A stretch of 59,896 bases of DNA from Roseobacter sp. (GTDB taxonomy: Bacteria > Pseudomonadota > Alphaproteobacteria > Rhodobacterales > Rhodobacteraceae). Of this stretch, positions 1 through 10,537 are shown piece after piece. Position numbers and translations under genes: made by a program. How positions within the stretch are numbered: position 1 is the first letter of the stretch; each line of letters opens with the position of its first letter. Below the pieces are notes generated by a model. The model worked only from the letters and a program-made list of their open reading frames with translations. It was not told the DNA's origin and did not search any database. The stretch spans positions 1-59,896 of the forward strand of contig JAGXHA010000096.1 of assembly GCA_024636475.1 (NCBI GenBank), read 5' to 3'.

Positions 1-296
1 GATTTTGTCGGGTCCTTGGGGTGCGGATCGATCGGGATGCCGCGCCCGTTGTCGCGCACGGTAACGTGGCCGTTCTCGTGCAGTTCCAGTTCGATCCATG
101 TGGCATGGCCCGCAACGGCCTCGTCCATCGAGTTATCGATGATTTCAGCGACCATATGGTGCAGCGCGCGATCGTCCTTGCCGCCGATATACATGCCGGG
201 GCGCAGGCGCACGTGCTCCATATCCTCAAGGACCTGGATCGAAGAGGCGTCATATTCCTTGCCACTGGGCTGCGCACCGGAAAGAAGATCGGACAT
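1..296 (-). CDS. parE: DNA topoisomerase IV subunit B (N-terminal part; runs off window)
   Basis: Only the first 98 codons are in the window; the rest lies beyond base 1. ParE is the ATPase subunit of topoisomerase IV, which decatenates daughter chromosomes with ParC. The GHKL ATPase start is clear: the RPGMYIGG stretch, the EIIDNSMDEA segment with the Mg-binding Asn, and the DNGRGIP nucleotide-binding loop. The short N-terminus and the form GGKDDRALHHM fit ParE better than GyrB, which normally reads GDTxDGxGLHHM. The ATG at 296 begins a typical short leader. The gene is divergent from the DMSP lyase gene, with about 150 bases between them. Confidence 0.92.
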   Translation of the reverse strand, partial: MSDLLSGAQPSGKEYDASSIQVLEDMEHVRLRPGMYIGGKDDRALHHMVAEIIDNSMDEAVAGHATWIELELHENGHVTVRDNGRGIPIDPHPKDPTK

Positions 297-447
297 GTTG
301 GGGCCTGCCTGTCTGTTGCTTTTGATTGCCGCATACTATGCCAGAGCGCAGGAGGCGGGGGAAGGGTGGATCATGTCGCAATTCGGCGTTTCGTTGGGGC
401 GTGATCTTGGTATCAGCATGATAAATCTGCGTTTGAAAGTATCGCCC

Positions 448-1116
448 ATGACCCACATCACGACCCTGCGCGATGCGCCCAACTGGCGATACATGCTGCA
501 AGAATGCGATGAGCTTTATCGGTTTCTGCCCGCAGGCGGCAGCGAAAAGATCAGGGCGCATCAGCGCAAAGCCCGCGAGGCCATCGCGCGGCTGCTGAAA
601 GCCAACGCTGAAGTGCGGCTGCAGCCGTGTGCGCAAAAGCCCGTCACTGCCCATTTGCGCCGCGCCTTGGACGAGGGGCGCCAAGGTGCGCTGGCCCCTG
701 CGGTGCGCGCCCTGGATGCGGTGGCACCGCAGCTCAGCTGGCAATATGGCTATGAGAAAGTCCCTAAAGGGCTGACCAACAGCTATGCCTATGCTGAGAT
801 TGCAGGTGCCCAAGGCCCGGTCATCAGCAAGGAGATCATTCTTGGTGTTGTCCTGTTTGCCCCAGGCTGCACCTATCCGGCGCATTCGCATAAAGGCATT
901 ACCGAAAGCTATGTCTGTCTTTCGGGGGCGGTGTCCGAGAACCACCAAGGCGTCTATGTACCCGGCTCGATGATCTTCAACCCGCCAGAGCATCTGCATC
1001 GTATCACCGTGGGCGACCGCGAACCGGCCTTGCTGGCCTATGCGTGGCTGGGCGCGCCTTCAGACCTTCATGAACAAAAGATGGTGTTCTCCCGCGCCAA
1101 AAAACAGGGCAGCTAG
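448..1116 (+). CDS. dddL: DMSP lyase, DddL-type cupin
   Basis: Predicted to cleave dimethylsulfoniopropionate to DMS and acrylate, a hallmark roseobacter activity. The 222-residue protein has a helical N-terminal half and a C-terminal cupin. The metal site is visible as YPAHSHKGITESY (His, His, Glu, Tyr), with the second cupin motif PEHLHRI supplying the last His. The DddL-like signatures are the ITESYVCLSGA segment and the GSMIFNPP turn; DddQ and DddW differ here. The frame is open far upstream, overlapping parE antisense; I chose the ATG at 448 because DddL proteins are about 220-235 residues. In-frame ATGs at 418 or 372 are possible. The stop overlaps the convergent hydrolase gene by 4 bases. 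DddL is more likely than DddQ, but this comes from motif recall, not a search. Confidence 0.78.
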   Translation: MTHITTLRDAPNWRYMLQECDELYRFLPAGGSEKIRAHQRKAREAIARLLKANAEVRLQPCAQKPVTAHLRRALDEGRQGALAPAVRALDAVAPQLSWQYGYEKVPKGLTNSYAYAEIAGAQGPVISKEIILGVVLFAPGCTYPAHSHKGITESYVCLSGAVSENHQGVYVPGSMIFNPPEHLHRITVGDREPALLAYAWLGAPSDLHEQKMVFSRAKKQGS

Positions 1117-1985
1117 AGCCACGCCAGAATGGCATCCGCGACTTCTTTTGGTTTTTGGTGATGCAGCCAGTGATCTGCCCCCTTGATCGCAACGCGGCTT
1201 AGATCGGGGGCGTAATTTTCGAGCCCTTCGGTTGAGGGGAGCAAAAGCGCGGTGTCGTCCTGCCCCCAGACAAGCAGATGCGGGCAGCGCACTTGCAGTC
1301 GCGCCGGATCAAACGTCAGTGCATCATCAATGGCTTCCCCGGTTTTGCCAAGTTTCAGGGGGGAGGCACGGTACCAGTTGATCATTCCGCGCAGCCCGGA
1401 AGCATCGCGCCATGCGGCTTTGTAGCCTGCCAGCGTGTCGCCTTGCAGCCAGTCCATCTCCATATGTGCGGAAAACAGCCCCATCAGCTTGGCGAAATCA
1501 TCAGCGGCCAGGATGTCTTCAGACCCTTCACGCCGCAAAAAGTGGATGTACTGCGAGGCATCGGTTTGCGACCCGCCCTTGGCAAGTTCGCGCTGGAACG
1601 GGGCGGGGTGGACACCGTTCATGATGATCAGCTTTGACACCAGTTCGGGCCGCGTGATCGCCAGCGCATAGGCCACCGACGCGCCCCAGTCATGACCCAA
1701 CACGATTACGGGGTCGTTGCCGATCAGGGTGGCCATGTCGGACACAAGTTTCGAGGTCTTGTAGTGTTCGACCTCTGCGGGTCGCCAGCTTTGCCCGTAT
1801 CCGCGTTGGTCAGGTGCGATGCAATGATACCGCTCTGCCAGCAGCGGTGCCAAATCCGCCCATGCGCCCGAGTATTCGGGAAAGCCATGCAGCATGAGCA
1901 ATTTCGGCGCATCCTTGTTGCCCCAGTGTCGGGTAAAGATCGGGTTGCCGTTGATCTGCTGTGTTTCGGTCCAGTGGGCTGTCAT
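1113..1985 (-). CDS. alpha/beta hydrolase, epoxide hydrolase/haloacetate dehalogenase-like
   Basis: A 290-residue single-domain alpha/beta hydrolase. The oxyanion-hole motif HGFPEY lies near residue 34. The nucleophile elbow is GHDWGA, so the nucleophile is Asp rather than Ser, as in epoxide hydrolases and haloalkane or haloacetate dehalogenases. A second acid follows in WGQDDT and the His in GADHWLH near the C-terminus. The substrate cannot be read from sequence. The gene is convergent with dddL (4-base overlap) and followed on the opposite side by another alpha/beta hydrolase gene 28 bases upstream on the same strand, so the two may be co-transcribed. Confidence 0.85.
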   Translation of the reverse strand: MTAHWTETQQINGNPIFTRHWGNKDAPKLLMLHGFPEYSGAWADLAPLLAERYHCIAPDQRGYGQSWRPAEVEHYKTSKLVSDMATLIGNDPVIVLGHDWGASVAYALAITRPELVSKLIIMNGVHPAPFQRELAKGGSQTDASQYIHFLRREGSEDILAADDFAKLMGLFSAHMEMDWLQGDTLAGYKAAWRDASGLRGMINWYRASPLKLGKTGEAIDDALTFDPARLQVRCPHLLVWGQDDTALLLPSTEGLENYAPDLSRVAIKGADHWLHHQKPKEVADAILAWL

Positions 1986-2012
1986 GTGTCGTGCCTTCCT
2001 TGGGAAACGCGT

Positions 2013-3122
2013 TTACCGCGCTGGTTTGTGCTCGAGCGTCAGCCCCACGTTGGTTCCGGGTGCAAAGCCTTGCCAGGTCATGCCATCCAGATAAGACGAG
2101 AACGCTTCGCCGCGCAGGTGCAGGCCCATAAAGGCGGCTGCGAAATGCTGGGCTATGTTGTTCATGCGCAGCGTATCCCAAACGGCATCGGCATAATGCT
2201 CGAACGGGGGCCAGCCCAAGGCATCTGACATCGCCCAGCTTTCAGTCGGGGCCGGGTAGGGTGCGGCAGCGTTGTGGCCCGCGTTCTGAAAGCTCAGCAA
2301 ATAGCGCTCGCCTGACGCGCCTTCAAACACCCCACGCATGGCGGCGTAGTTTGAAATGTCGTCAGTGGTGCCCGCCATCATCAGCATCGGGGTGTCCATC
2401 TGAGCCAGCCCGGCCGCATCCCATATGCCTTGTGCATTGCCCCAAGGGCCGATGGGAATGATCGCTTTCAGCCGTGGATCGCGCAGGGCCGCATGGCTGT
2501 CTGACCCCGCCAGATGCATGGCAAGTGCAGTGTCATTTCCAATGCGCGGATGGTTTAAGGCGGCTGCCGAAAGGCCAGCGCCACCAAAGACAAGTGCGCC
2601 ATACCCGCCCATCGAATAGCCGATCAGGCCAACATTCGAACACTCGACCAAAGCGCCGAGATCGCCGCCAAGCATCGCTACCGCGTCGATGATACCGCGC
2701 TGATCCAGAGGGCGGTTCAGCAGGGTAACGCCGAATGCCTGCTGATCGTCATAAGTGCTGCCCGCATGATCGGGGGCGGCCACGACATAGCCCTTGGCCG
2801 CAAGGCTTTCGGCAAGGTGGCTAAGCAAGAAGCGGTTGCCGGGGTACCCGTGCGATATGACGACCAGCGGCGCGCTGCCTTGTGCAGGCTTCGCGTCGCG
2901 GCTTGCAAAACCGTGCAAGGTCGTAGGCGTCACCCCGTCGCGGATCAGCGTGTGGTATATCGTGCCGGGCAAAGTCTCTGGGTGCGCAGGATACCAGATT
3001 TCAGTAGTCAGAGATCTGCCCGCCGATATTTCAAACTCATGCGTTGTCACGCCCACCAGATGCGATCCTCGTGCGGCGAGTTCGGGCGCATCAGGGCGGA
3101 TAAGGTCGATACGATTTTGCAT
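2013..3122 (-). CDS. alpha/beta hydrolase, dienelactone hydrolase/PAF-acetylhydrolase-like
   Basis: A 369-residue predicted serine hydrolase. After an N-terminal beta region it has VISHGYPGN (oxyanion region), the nucleophile elbow GYSMGGYG, and a late NAGHNAA that supplies His. The arrangement resembles plasma PAF-acetylhydrolase-like and dienelactone hydrolase-like esterases. I see no convincing signal peptide from the chosen start. The frame stays open upstream to about 3746, but that part is antisense to the MATE gene; the ATG at 3122 has an AAGGG ribosome site about 8 bases upstream and begins the conserved-looking sequence. Substrate unknown. Confidence 0.8.
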   Translation of the reverse strand: MQNRIDLIRPDAPELAARGSHLVGVTTHEFEISAGRSLTTEIWYPAHPETLPGTIYHTLIRDGVTPTTLHGFASRDAKPAQGSAPLVVISHGYPGNRFLLSHLAESLAAKGYVVAAPDHAGSTYDDQQAFGVTLLNRPLDQRGIIDAVAMLGGDLGALVECSNVGLIGYSMGGYGALVFGGAGLSAAALNHPRIGNDTALAMHLAGSDSHAALRDPRLKAIIPIGPWGNAQGIWDAAGLAQMDTPMLMMAGTTDDISNYAAMRGVFEGASGERYLLSFQNAGHNAAAPYPAPTESWAMSDALGWPPFEHYADAVWDTLRMNNIAQHFAAAFMGLHLRGEAFSSYLDGMTWQGFAPGTNVGLTLEHKPAR

Positions 3123-3342
3123 GGAAAACCCTTTGGCTGGAAGTGTTCGGACTGTGACGGGCAGTGATCCTTTAGGCAAGCGTGACGCGGCGCGAAAAAC
3201 AGACCTGGCGGATGGGTTTTGAACCCTCTTGGCCGGGGCCGGCGGGCATTGGTTGGAAACATCAGGTCGCGTGCAATCAGGCCTTTCGCGGCCAAGTGCT
3301 GCAGCCCTTTCCCTTGCGCAATTGTCGGCGTATGAGAACTTT

Positions 3343-4707
3343 ATGAAAACAGCCATGACATATTCTGCCCACGCCCGCGCGATCGCGGTCATGGGCTTGC
3401 CGCTTGTTGGCGGGCATCTGGGGCAAGTCGCCATTGGTGTGACCGACACAGTTATGATGGGATGGTACAGCGTCGAAGCGTTGGCCGCGGTCACGCTTGC
3501 GAGCACGTATTTCCTTGTTTTGCTGATCTTCGGGTCAGGGTTTGCCTGGGGCGTCATGCCCATGGTTGCGACCTTTGAGGCCGAAGGCGACGAAACAAGC
3601 CTGCGCCGCGCCACGCGTATGGGGCTTTGGCTGTCTTTGGGTTTTGCACTCTTGGCTTTGCCTCTGATGATTTGGTCAAGACCGGTCATGGCGCTGATGG
3701 GGCAAGACCCAGCCTTGGCCGAGATGGTCGGGCAATATCTGGCCATTGCGGGTTGGGGAATTATTCCGGCGCTGCTCGTGATGGTGCTAAAAAGCTATTT
3801 GGCTGCACTTGAGCGGACGCAGGTTGTGTTCTGGATCACCATTTTGTCTGCCGTTGCAAATGTCTTGGCGAATTATGCTTTCATCTTTGGCAATTGGGGC
3901 GCACCGGAATTGGGTATCCGCGGGGCGGCGATTGCATCGCTGGGATCAAACTCGGTCGCATTGCTGGCGGTGGTGATCTATGTGTTCAAGGTCTTGCCGC
4001 AACACCAGATATTCGTGCGCCTGTGGAGGCCCGATTGGGAAATGCTGGCCCGCGTGTTTCGTCTTGGCCTGCCTATCGGATTTACAGGGCTTAGCGAAGT
4101 TGGCCTGTTCGCGGCCTCGGCCGTGATGATGGGGTGGCTGGGGACAGTTGCCCTGGCCGCGCATGGCATTGCGCTGCAATTGGCCTCCATCACCTTCATG
4201 GTGCATCTGGGGATCAGTAATGTGGCAACGATCCGTGCAGGCAATGCTTTCGGTCGGCGCGATCCGGGCCATTTGGCACGCGGAGCGATCACGTCTACGG
4301 CAATGTCGGTATTCGTTGCAGCATTGACGATTGCGGGGTTCATCCTCTGGCCCGAGCCGTTGATTGATCTGTTCATGCAAGAAAACGAACCCGCACGGGA
4401 CCAGATTTTGGCCGTAGGTGTAGGGCTTTTGGCGATGGCGGCACTGTTCCAACTTGTGGATGGCACGCAGGCGGTTGCGTTGGGGCTGTTGCGCGGCGTC
4501 CAGGATACCAAAATTCCAATGATCTTGGCCGTAATCAGCTACTGGGTGGTTGGCATCCCTGCATCCTATCTGCTGGGGTTCGTTCTGGGCCTTGAGGGCA
4601 TTGGCGTGTGGCTGGGGCTGGTGATCGGGCTGGGCGTCGCTGCAATTTTGCTAAATGCTCGGTTCTGGGGCCCGTATATGAAAAGTCTGCGCCAGCAGGA
4701 GGTCTAG
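3343..4707 (+). CDS. MATE family efflux transporter
   Basis: A 454-residue inner-membrane protein with about 12 hydrophobic segments, the length and pattern of NorM-like MATE exporters that pump cationic drugs or metabolites against H+ or Na+. Two homologous halves are visible, each starting with a GLP-type segment (GLPLVGG near residue 17 and GLPIGFTG near 250). The annotated start is the ATG followed by KTAMTYSAHAR; the open frame upstream carries no family sequence. The last 4 bases overlap the convergent gene at 4704. Substrate specificity cannot be assigned. Confidence 0.9.
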   Translation: MKTAMTYSAHARAIAVMGLPLVGGHLGQVAIGVTDTVMMGWYSVEALAAVTLASTYFLVLLIFGSGFAWGVMPMVATFEAEGDETSLRRATRMGLWLSLGFALLALPLMIWSRPVMALMGQDPALAEMVGQYLAIAGWGIIPALLVMVLKSYLAALERTQVVFWITILSAVANVLANYAFIFGNWGAPELGIRGAAIASLGSNSVALLAVVIYVFKVLPQHQIFVRLWRPDWEMLARVFRLGLPIGFTGLSEVGLFAASAVMMGWLGTVALAAHGIALQLASITFMVHLGISNVATIRAGNAFGRRDPGHLARGAITSTAMSVFVAALTIAGFILWPEPLIDLFMQENEPARDQILAVGVGLLAMAALFQLVDGTQAVALGLLRGVQDTKIPMILAVISYWVVGIPASYLLGFVLGLEGIGVWLGLVIGLGVAAILLNARFWGPYMKSLRQQEV

Positions 4708-5105
4708 CCTGACGTCATGCGTTCGGATTTTTTGCGCACCAGCGTGCTGCGCAGATCGTGCATGGCCAGCAACAAGGCATCTGTCACATCATCAAGCTGG
4801 GCGTCGGTGGCTTTTGACTGCACCCATTGCGTCGTCAGGTTGAGATGATCAACCGCGCGGTGAATGTCATCTATCTCGCGGTGCGCCAAGATTTCCTTGC
4901 GCTCTGCCATCCAAGCTTTGATGTGGTCTATGTCTTCTTCCGACAGAACGCGGTCACCTTGCGGCTTGATCTCGCCATTGCGGATATTCGCAATGGCGAT
5001 CTGATCCATTTCGATGCGCCGTTGACGGTTCTCGGTATCGATCCGGAAAACAGCGGCACCGTTTTCGCGGACTCGAAAATAATAGTCTGGCAACTCGCTC
5101 GACAT
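4704..5105 (-). CDS. conserved hypothetical protein, helical
   Basis: 133 residues, soluble, charged and mostly helical. It opens with a small beta-type segment (PDYYFRVRENGAAVFRID) and continues with a long helical region rich in Asp, Glu, Lys and Arg. It has no signal peptide or membrane segment. I do not recognise a named domain; it looks like one of the small proteins conserved in Rhodobacterales. It sits 20 bases upstream of the 3' end of the aminotransferase gene on the opposite reading order (same strand, downstream neighbour of the MATE gene by convergence). Coding is supported by an uninterrupted frame that fills the gap between two sure genes. Confidence 0.7.
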   Translation of the reverse strand: MSSELPDYYFRVRENGAAVFRIDTENRQRRIEMDQIAIANIRNGEIKPQGDRVLSEEDIDHIKAWMAERKEILAHREIDDIHRAVDHLNLTTQWVQSKATDAQLDDVTDALLLAMHDLRSTLVRKKSERMTSG

Positions 5106-5125
5106 TGAAGGGTGTCCTTTAGGTC

Positions 5126-6809
<1,684 letters not shown>

Positions 6810-6817
<8 letters not shown>

Positions 6818-7076
6818 ACTACGCGAACACAAGGTGAAACGCCTGCACATGCGGTCGATGCGGCGCGGCATCAAGGAGATGGATTTGATTCTGCCCTCCT
6901 ATGCGGCGACCCGGCTGGAAAAGATGGATGATGCGGCCTTGGCGCTTTATGATGACATGCTAAGCGAAAACGATCATGATCTATATCAGTGGGTTACGGG
7001 GCAAACTTTGCCGCCGGACGAATATGTCGCACTCGTGTCCGAGATCAAAATCCACCTTGCCGCGAACCCGCTTTGA
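6810..7076 (+). CDS. sdhE: succinate dehydrogenase assembly factor SdhE (FAD assembly)
   Basis: An 88-residue protein of the SdhE/Sdh5 (DUF339) family, which promotes covalent attachment of FAD to the succinate dehydrogenase flavoprotein. The family core is visible: RSMRRGIKEMDLIL (the conserved RG-KE-D surface) and later a YQWVTG segment. The length is exactly that of the family. The start ATG lies inside the end of the HTH gene (8-base overlap in another frame), with GGGGAGA a few bases upstream. The sdh genes themselves are not in this window. Confidence 0.93.
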
Positions 7077-7188
7077 CGTCGCTTGTGGGGCCTGATCTGG
7101 TATTGAAGATGACCATCTATCTGGTTTAACGATATATTTCTCTTTTTTGTCCAAGTTCCGGCTGAGCAGTTTCAGTCGGAGAGAAATA

Positions 7189-7689
7189 ATGAGCATCCAA
7201 GACCCAATCGTCCTGCAAGGCACCAAAAAGGGCTTCATGGTCGGCTATCTAGAGGCGTTAAGTCTGGTGGAGCGGCTTCATCGACTTTTGCTTGATGTGA
7301 TCAAGGATGAGTTCGAAAGGGTGGGCGTTTTGGAAATCAACGCGGTGCAGGCGTTGTTGCTTTTCAATATCGGTGACAATGAAGTCACCGCTGGCGAGCT
7401 GAAAACCCGCGGCTACTATCAGGGCATTAACGTGAGCTATAACCTCAAGAAGCTTGTCGATATGGGGTACATGCACCACCAGCGTTGCGAAATTGACCGC
7501 CGTTCAGTGCGTGTGCGCCTGACTGAAAAGGGCCGTCACATCCGGAGCGTTGTCTCCGACCTTTTTGGGCGTCACGCGATCGGCTTAGAAAGCAAAGGCG
7601 TGCTGGGGCCGGAGGGAATCGAGGAGATTACCCACTCGCTCAAGCGGATGGAACGATACTGGACGGACCAAATCCGCTATATCTATTAA
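7189..7689 (+). CDS. MarR-family winged-helix regulator, LdtR-like
   Basis: A 166-residue winged-helix protein of the MarR type that resembles LdtR, the alphaproteobacterial regulator linked to an L,D-transpeptidase and osmotic stress. The winged helix spans roughly residues 45-115, with the recognition region KTRGYYQGINVSYNLKKLVDMGY and a wing around RRSVRVRLTEKG. The start at 7189 is preceded by GGAGAG. No transpeptidase gene is adjacent, so a regulatory target cannot be read from context. LdtR is a resemblance judged by eye, not proven. Confidence 0.82.
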   Translation: MSIQDPIVLQGTKKGFMVGYLEALSLVERLHRLLLDVIKDEFERVGVLEINAVQALLLFNIGDNEVTAGELKTRGYYQGINVSYNLKKLVDMGYMHHQRCEIDRRSVRVRLTEKGRHIRSVVSDLFGRHAIGLESKGVLGPEGIEEITHSLKRMERYWTDQIRYIY

Positions 7690-7785
7690 AAAGATAAACT
7701 GTCGGGTTCTGATAACGGGCTGCTTTGCTCTGGACCTCGTGGCGGCAGTAGAACAGTGTCATGCTTTCTTGGCAAAGGATGTTAA

Positions 7786-8613
7786 ATGCAGCCGCTTCGT
7801 CTTGCTTCGTTCGCAACTGAAAATTCTGGCGGGAATCCTGCGGGCGTGGTGATCGCCGATCAGCATCCACCCGAAGCAGATATGCGCAAGATTGCTGCAG
7901 ACCTAAGCTATTCGGAAACGGCATTTGCCTGCCCCGAGGGGGACGCATGGCGCGTGCGATATTTTTCACCCCAGACAGAGGTGCCTTTTTGCGGACATGC
8001 CACCATAGCACTTGGCGCAGCTTTGGCCGCGCAAAAAGGGGATGGGGTTTTCAAGTTGAACCTGAACCTGACAAACATCACCGTTGAGGGGTGCCATCAA
8101 GATGGCCACATGCACGCTGCGTTACAATCACCCGAAACCCAAAGCGCACCCGCGTCGCAACAACTGACTGCAGATGCTTTGACGCTCTTTGGGCTGGAAC
8201 TTGGCGATCTTGACCCAAGGTTTACGCCAACATTCGCGCAAGCCGGGGCGACGCATTTGATCTTGGTTCTTCGCAGCCGCGAAAAATTGGCAGCAATGTC
8301 CTATGATCTGGCGTCGGGACGTGCGTTGATGCTGAACAACAGGCTGGTGACCATTGCGCTTGTTTGGGCCGAGAATGACCAGCTTTTCCATGTGCGCAAC
8401 GCCTTTGCGTCCGGCGGTGTGATGGAAGATCCCGCAACCGGTGCGGCCGCGGCTGCCTTTGCTGGATATTTGCGCGATATGGGCTGGCCCCACGGCCGCG
8501 CTGTAACCCTGATCCAAGGGGAAGATATGGGCGCAAAATCAGTCATTCGGGCGGAAATACCGGATGAAAAAGGCGCATCCATCCGCGTTTCCGGCGAGGT
8601 CCGCCAGATTTAG
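7786..8613 (+). CDS. PhzF-family isomerase-like protein
   Basis: 275 residues, the usual length of the PhzF/YHI9 family (diaminopimelate-epimerase fold). Conserved motifs are present in order: the N-GNPAGVV segment near residue 16, SETAF with the catalytic Glu near residue 45, PFCGHAT near 67, and the late EDPATGAAAAAF. Family members catalyse isomerisations, as in phenazine synthesis, but most, like this one, occur without phenazine genes and have no known substrate. The 3' end overlaps the convergent DUF1194 gene by 4 bases. Confidence 0.9.
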   Translation: MQPLRLASFATENSGGNPAGVVIADQHPPEADMRKIAADLSYSETAFACPEGDAWRVRYFSPQTEVPFCGHATIALGAALAAQKGDGVFKLNLNLTNITVEGCHQDGHMHAALQSPETQSAPASQQLTADALTLFGLELGDLDPRFTPTFAQAGATHLILVLRSREKLAAMSYDLASGRALMLNNRLVTIALVWAENDQLFHVRNAFASGGVMEDPATGAAAAAFAGYLRDMGWPHGRAVTLIQGEDMGAKSVIRAEIPDEKGASIRVSGEVRQI

Positions 8614-9326
8614 TCAAACGAGAGGTCAGAGACTGCCAAAACCTCAAGCTCTCGCAGCAATTTACGGGTCATCGCGGCCTCGTAATCGTCAAACCCTAAC
8701 GCTGTCTCAACAAACGCATTCGGCCCAACGATAACTTCTGCGCGAAAATAGGATGAAAGCTCGCCTATTTCGGCCTGACGCTGATCACCGGCACTGGGGT
8801 CGTCCACACCGATTACCAAAGCGTTTAGCGTGATGCCGCGCGCGCCAAGCGCGTCTTTCAGATCGCGGGGGCGGGGGCCCAGATTGGATTTTCCGTCACC
8901 CGAGATATCAAGCGTGCGCGTCCAGCAGTCAGGTTTTTGATCCAGATAAAACGCGCCAAGGTTCATCGAGACACCCAAAGCCGTGCCCGGCGATGCCTCC
9001 CGCCGCGTCGTTTGCAGCAGTGTTTCAATGAAACTATCAAGGGTTGCACTGCTGTCTATTGACGTCCAGGGGGCGATGACTGCCTGATCTGACGGTCCAC
9101 TCCACTCATATGTCATGACAGACACAGGTGCGCCGGGCGAAGACAGCAAGGCGCTGCGCACAGCCGCATTGTCAAGCGCGGCGGCCAGCCCATTGATCTG
9201 CAAACGGTATTCACGTGCGTCCACTGATCCCGACACATCAAGCCCAAGCGCCAAAGCCTGCCGGCAGGCGGCGTCGGCCATGGTGGCGCAGGCCAAACCC
9301 ATCGCACAAACCAGCGCCCGCATCAT
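8610..9326 (-). CDS. DUF1194 (von Willebrand factor A-like) secreted protein, copy 2
   Basis: A 238-residue exported protein of the DUF1194 family. A signal peptide of about 19 residues ends at ADA-ACRQ. A vWA-like fold follows with the MIDAS start LDVSGSVD and the later SGDGKSN loop. In-between are YEWSG and paired Cys residues (ACRQ and PDCWT) that could form a disulfide in the periplasm. Function is unknown; vWA domains bind protein partners through a divalent metal. The start overlaps the stop of the upstream paralogue by 4 bases (ATGA), implying translational coupling. Confidence 0.85.
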   Translation of the reverse strand: MMRALVCAMGLACATMADAACRQALALGLDVSGSVDAREYRLQINGLAAALDNAAVRSALLSSPGAPVSVMTYEWSGPSDQAVIAPWTSIDSSATLDSFIETLLQTTRREASPGTALGVSMNLGAFYLDQKPDCWTRTLDISGDGKSNLGPRPRDLKDALGARGITLNALVIGVDDPSAGDQRQAEIGELSSYFRAEVIVGPNAFVETALGFDDYEAAMTRKLLRELEVLAVSDLSFD

Positions 9327-10033
9327 CCGGCGTTTTCAGGTGTGCGAAGCGCCCCGATGGCAGGCGGGTTCAACTCTCGCTCCAGCTTGATCCGCATCGC
9401 GCGTTCATAGTCGTCAAAGCCGTTTGCAACGACCAAAAACGCACCTGGCCCGTGTAAAACTTCTGCTTGGTAAAACGCGATCAGGCCGACCTCGGCTTCG
9501 AAATCGGCGGCATTGACCACCAAGCCGTTCACGGTGACACCGTCAAAGGCGAACTCTGCATAGGCTGATTTTGGTCCGAAGCCTTCGTTGTTCTGCCCGT
9601 CACCCGCCATGTCCAATGTCTTGTACAAACACTGGGGTGCGCGCCCAAGCAACCCTGCGCCATATCCCAATCCATAGCCCATCGCGGTGGGAAAATCGTT
9701 GTGGCTGCGGGTGCTTCTCGCGACGGTTTCCGCGGCGAGTAACAAATCTGCCTGACTGTCGATCATGGTCCAATCCAGGATCAGCTCTTGATTATAGCGC
9801 CCCGACCATTCGTAGACGGCCAGGGCAACAGGCAGATCAGAGGAAAAGAACGCCTTTGCCACGTCCTCTGAAAGCAGCGCCGAGGCCGTGCCGCCGCGCT
9901 GCAATCTGTCCTCTGTCGCATCGACCGAACTGGACACGTCCAACGCCAGAACCAAGGCAAGCCTGCAATTTGCCGCCGATGTGGCGACAGGCAAGATCAA
10001 CAGGGATGCGGCCAAAGAGACGTGTTTCAGCAT
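9323..10033 (-). CDS. DUF1194 (von Willebrand factor A-like) secreted protein, copy 1
   Basis: A 236-residue paralogue of the next gene, with a signal peptide (MLKHVSLAASLLILPVATSA, cleavage near SAA-NCR). The MIDAS motif is LDVSSSVD; then come YEWSGRYNQE, GDGQNNEGF and the shared C-terminal GFDDYERAM element. The open frame extends to 10072, but that part has no family sequence and would overlap gloA; the ATG at 10033 gives a proper signal peptide. It lies 5 bases after gloA and is probably co-transcribed with it. The two copies are clearly related but well diverged, so this is an old duplication. Confidence 0.84.
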   Translation of the reverse strand: MLKHVSLAASLLILPVATSAANCRLALVLALDVSSSVDATEDRLQRGGTASALLSEDVAKAFFSSDLPVALAVYEWSGRYNQELILDWTMIDSQADLLLAAETVARSTRSHNDFPTAMGYGLGYGAGLLGRAPQCLYKTLDMAGDGQNNEGFGPKSAYAEFAFDGVTVNGLVVNAADFEAEVGLIAFYQAEVLHGPGAFLVVANGFDDYERAMRIKLERELNPPAIGALRTPENAG

Positions 10034-10038
10034 TGAGT

Positions 10039-10473
10039 TTACCAGTGACCGGTATTTTCCATGCTTGCCCATGGTTCTGCCGGCTCAAGCGCCTCGCCTT
10101 CTTGCAACAACTCGATCGACACGTTGTCAGGCGAGCGGACAAAAGCCATATGTCCGTCCCGCGGAGGGCGGTTGATGGTCACGCCGTTGTCCTGCAACTT
10201 CTGGCACATGTCATATATGTTTTCGACCGTATAGGCGAGGTGGCCAAAATGCCGGCTGTCATCGGGCAGCGCATCGTCGCCATCCCAATTATAGGTCAGC
10301 TCGACATCCGCGTGGCCATCATCCTGACCGGGGGGGCACATGAAGACCAGCGTGAACCGACCCCCTTCATTTTCCATGCGGCGGCGTTCTTTCAGGCCCA
10401 GCATCTCGTAGAATGCTTTGGAGGCATCAAGATCTTTGACGCGTACCATTGTGTGAAGATATTTGATCGGCAT
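10039..10473 (-). CDS. gloA: lactoylglutathione lyase (glyoxalase I)
   Basis: 144 residues with one complete betaalphabetabetabeta pair set, the length of bacterial glyoxalase I. It converts the hemithioacetal of methylglyoxal and glutathione to S-lactoylglutathione. The four metal ligands are visible in order: His in YLHTMVRV, Glu in VELTYNW, His in GHLAYTV and Glu in SIELLQ. The ERRRMENEGGRFTL segment carries the usual glutathione-contact Arg. The gene is first in a run with the two DUF1194 genes. Confidence 0.93.
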   Translation of the reverse strand: MPIKYLHTMVRVKDLDASKAFYEMLGLKERRRMENEGGRFTLVFMCPPGQDDGHADVELTYNWDGDDALPDDSRHFGHLAYTVENIYDMCQKLQDNGVTINRPPRDGHMAFVRSPDNVSIELLQEGEALEPAEPWASMENTGHW

Positions 10474-10537
10474 GGGATATTCCTTTCATCATGTCTTGCG
10501 AAAACCTAGCATGACAATTGTCTGTTGCCACCGCTTG

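Noticed and set aside
250..999. A 249-codon reverse frame over dddL
   Set aside because: It is antisense to a clear cupin protein and its product has no recognisable fold; shadow frame caused by GC-rich codon bias.
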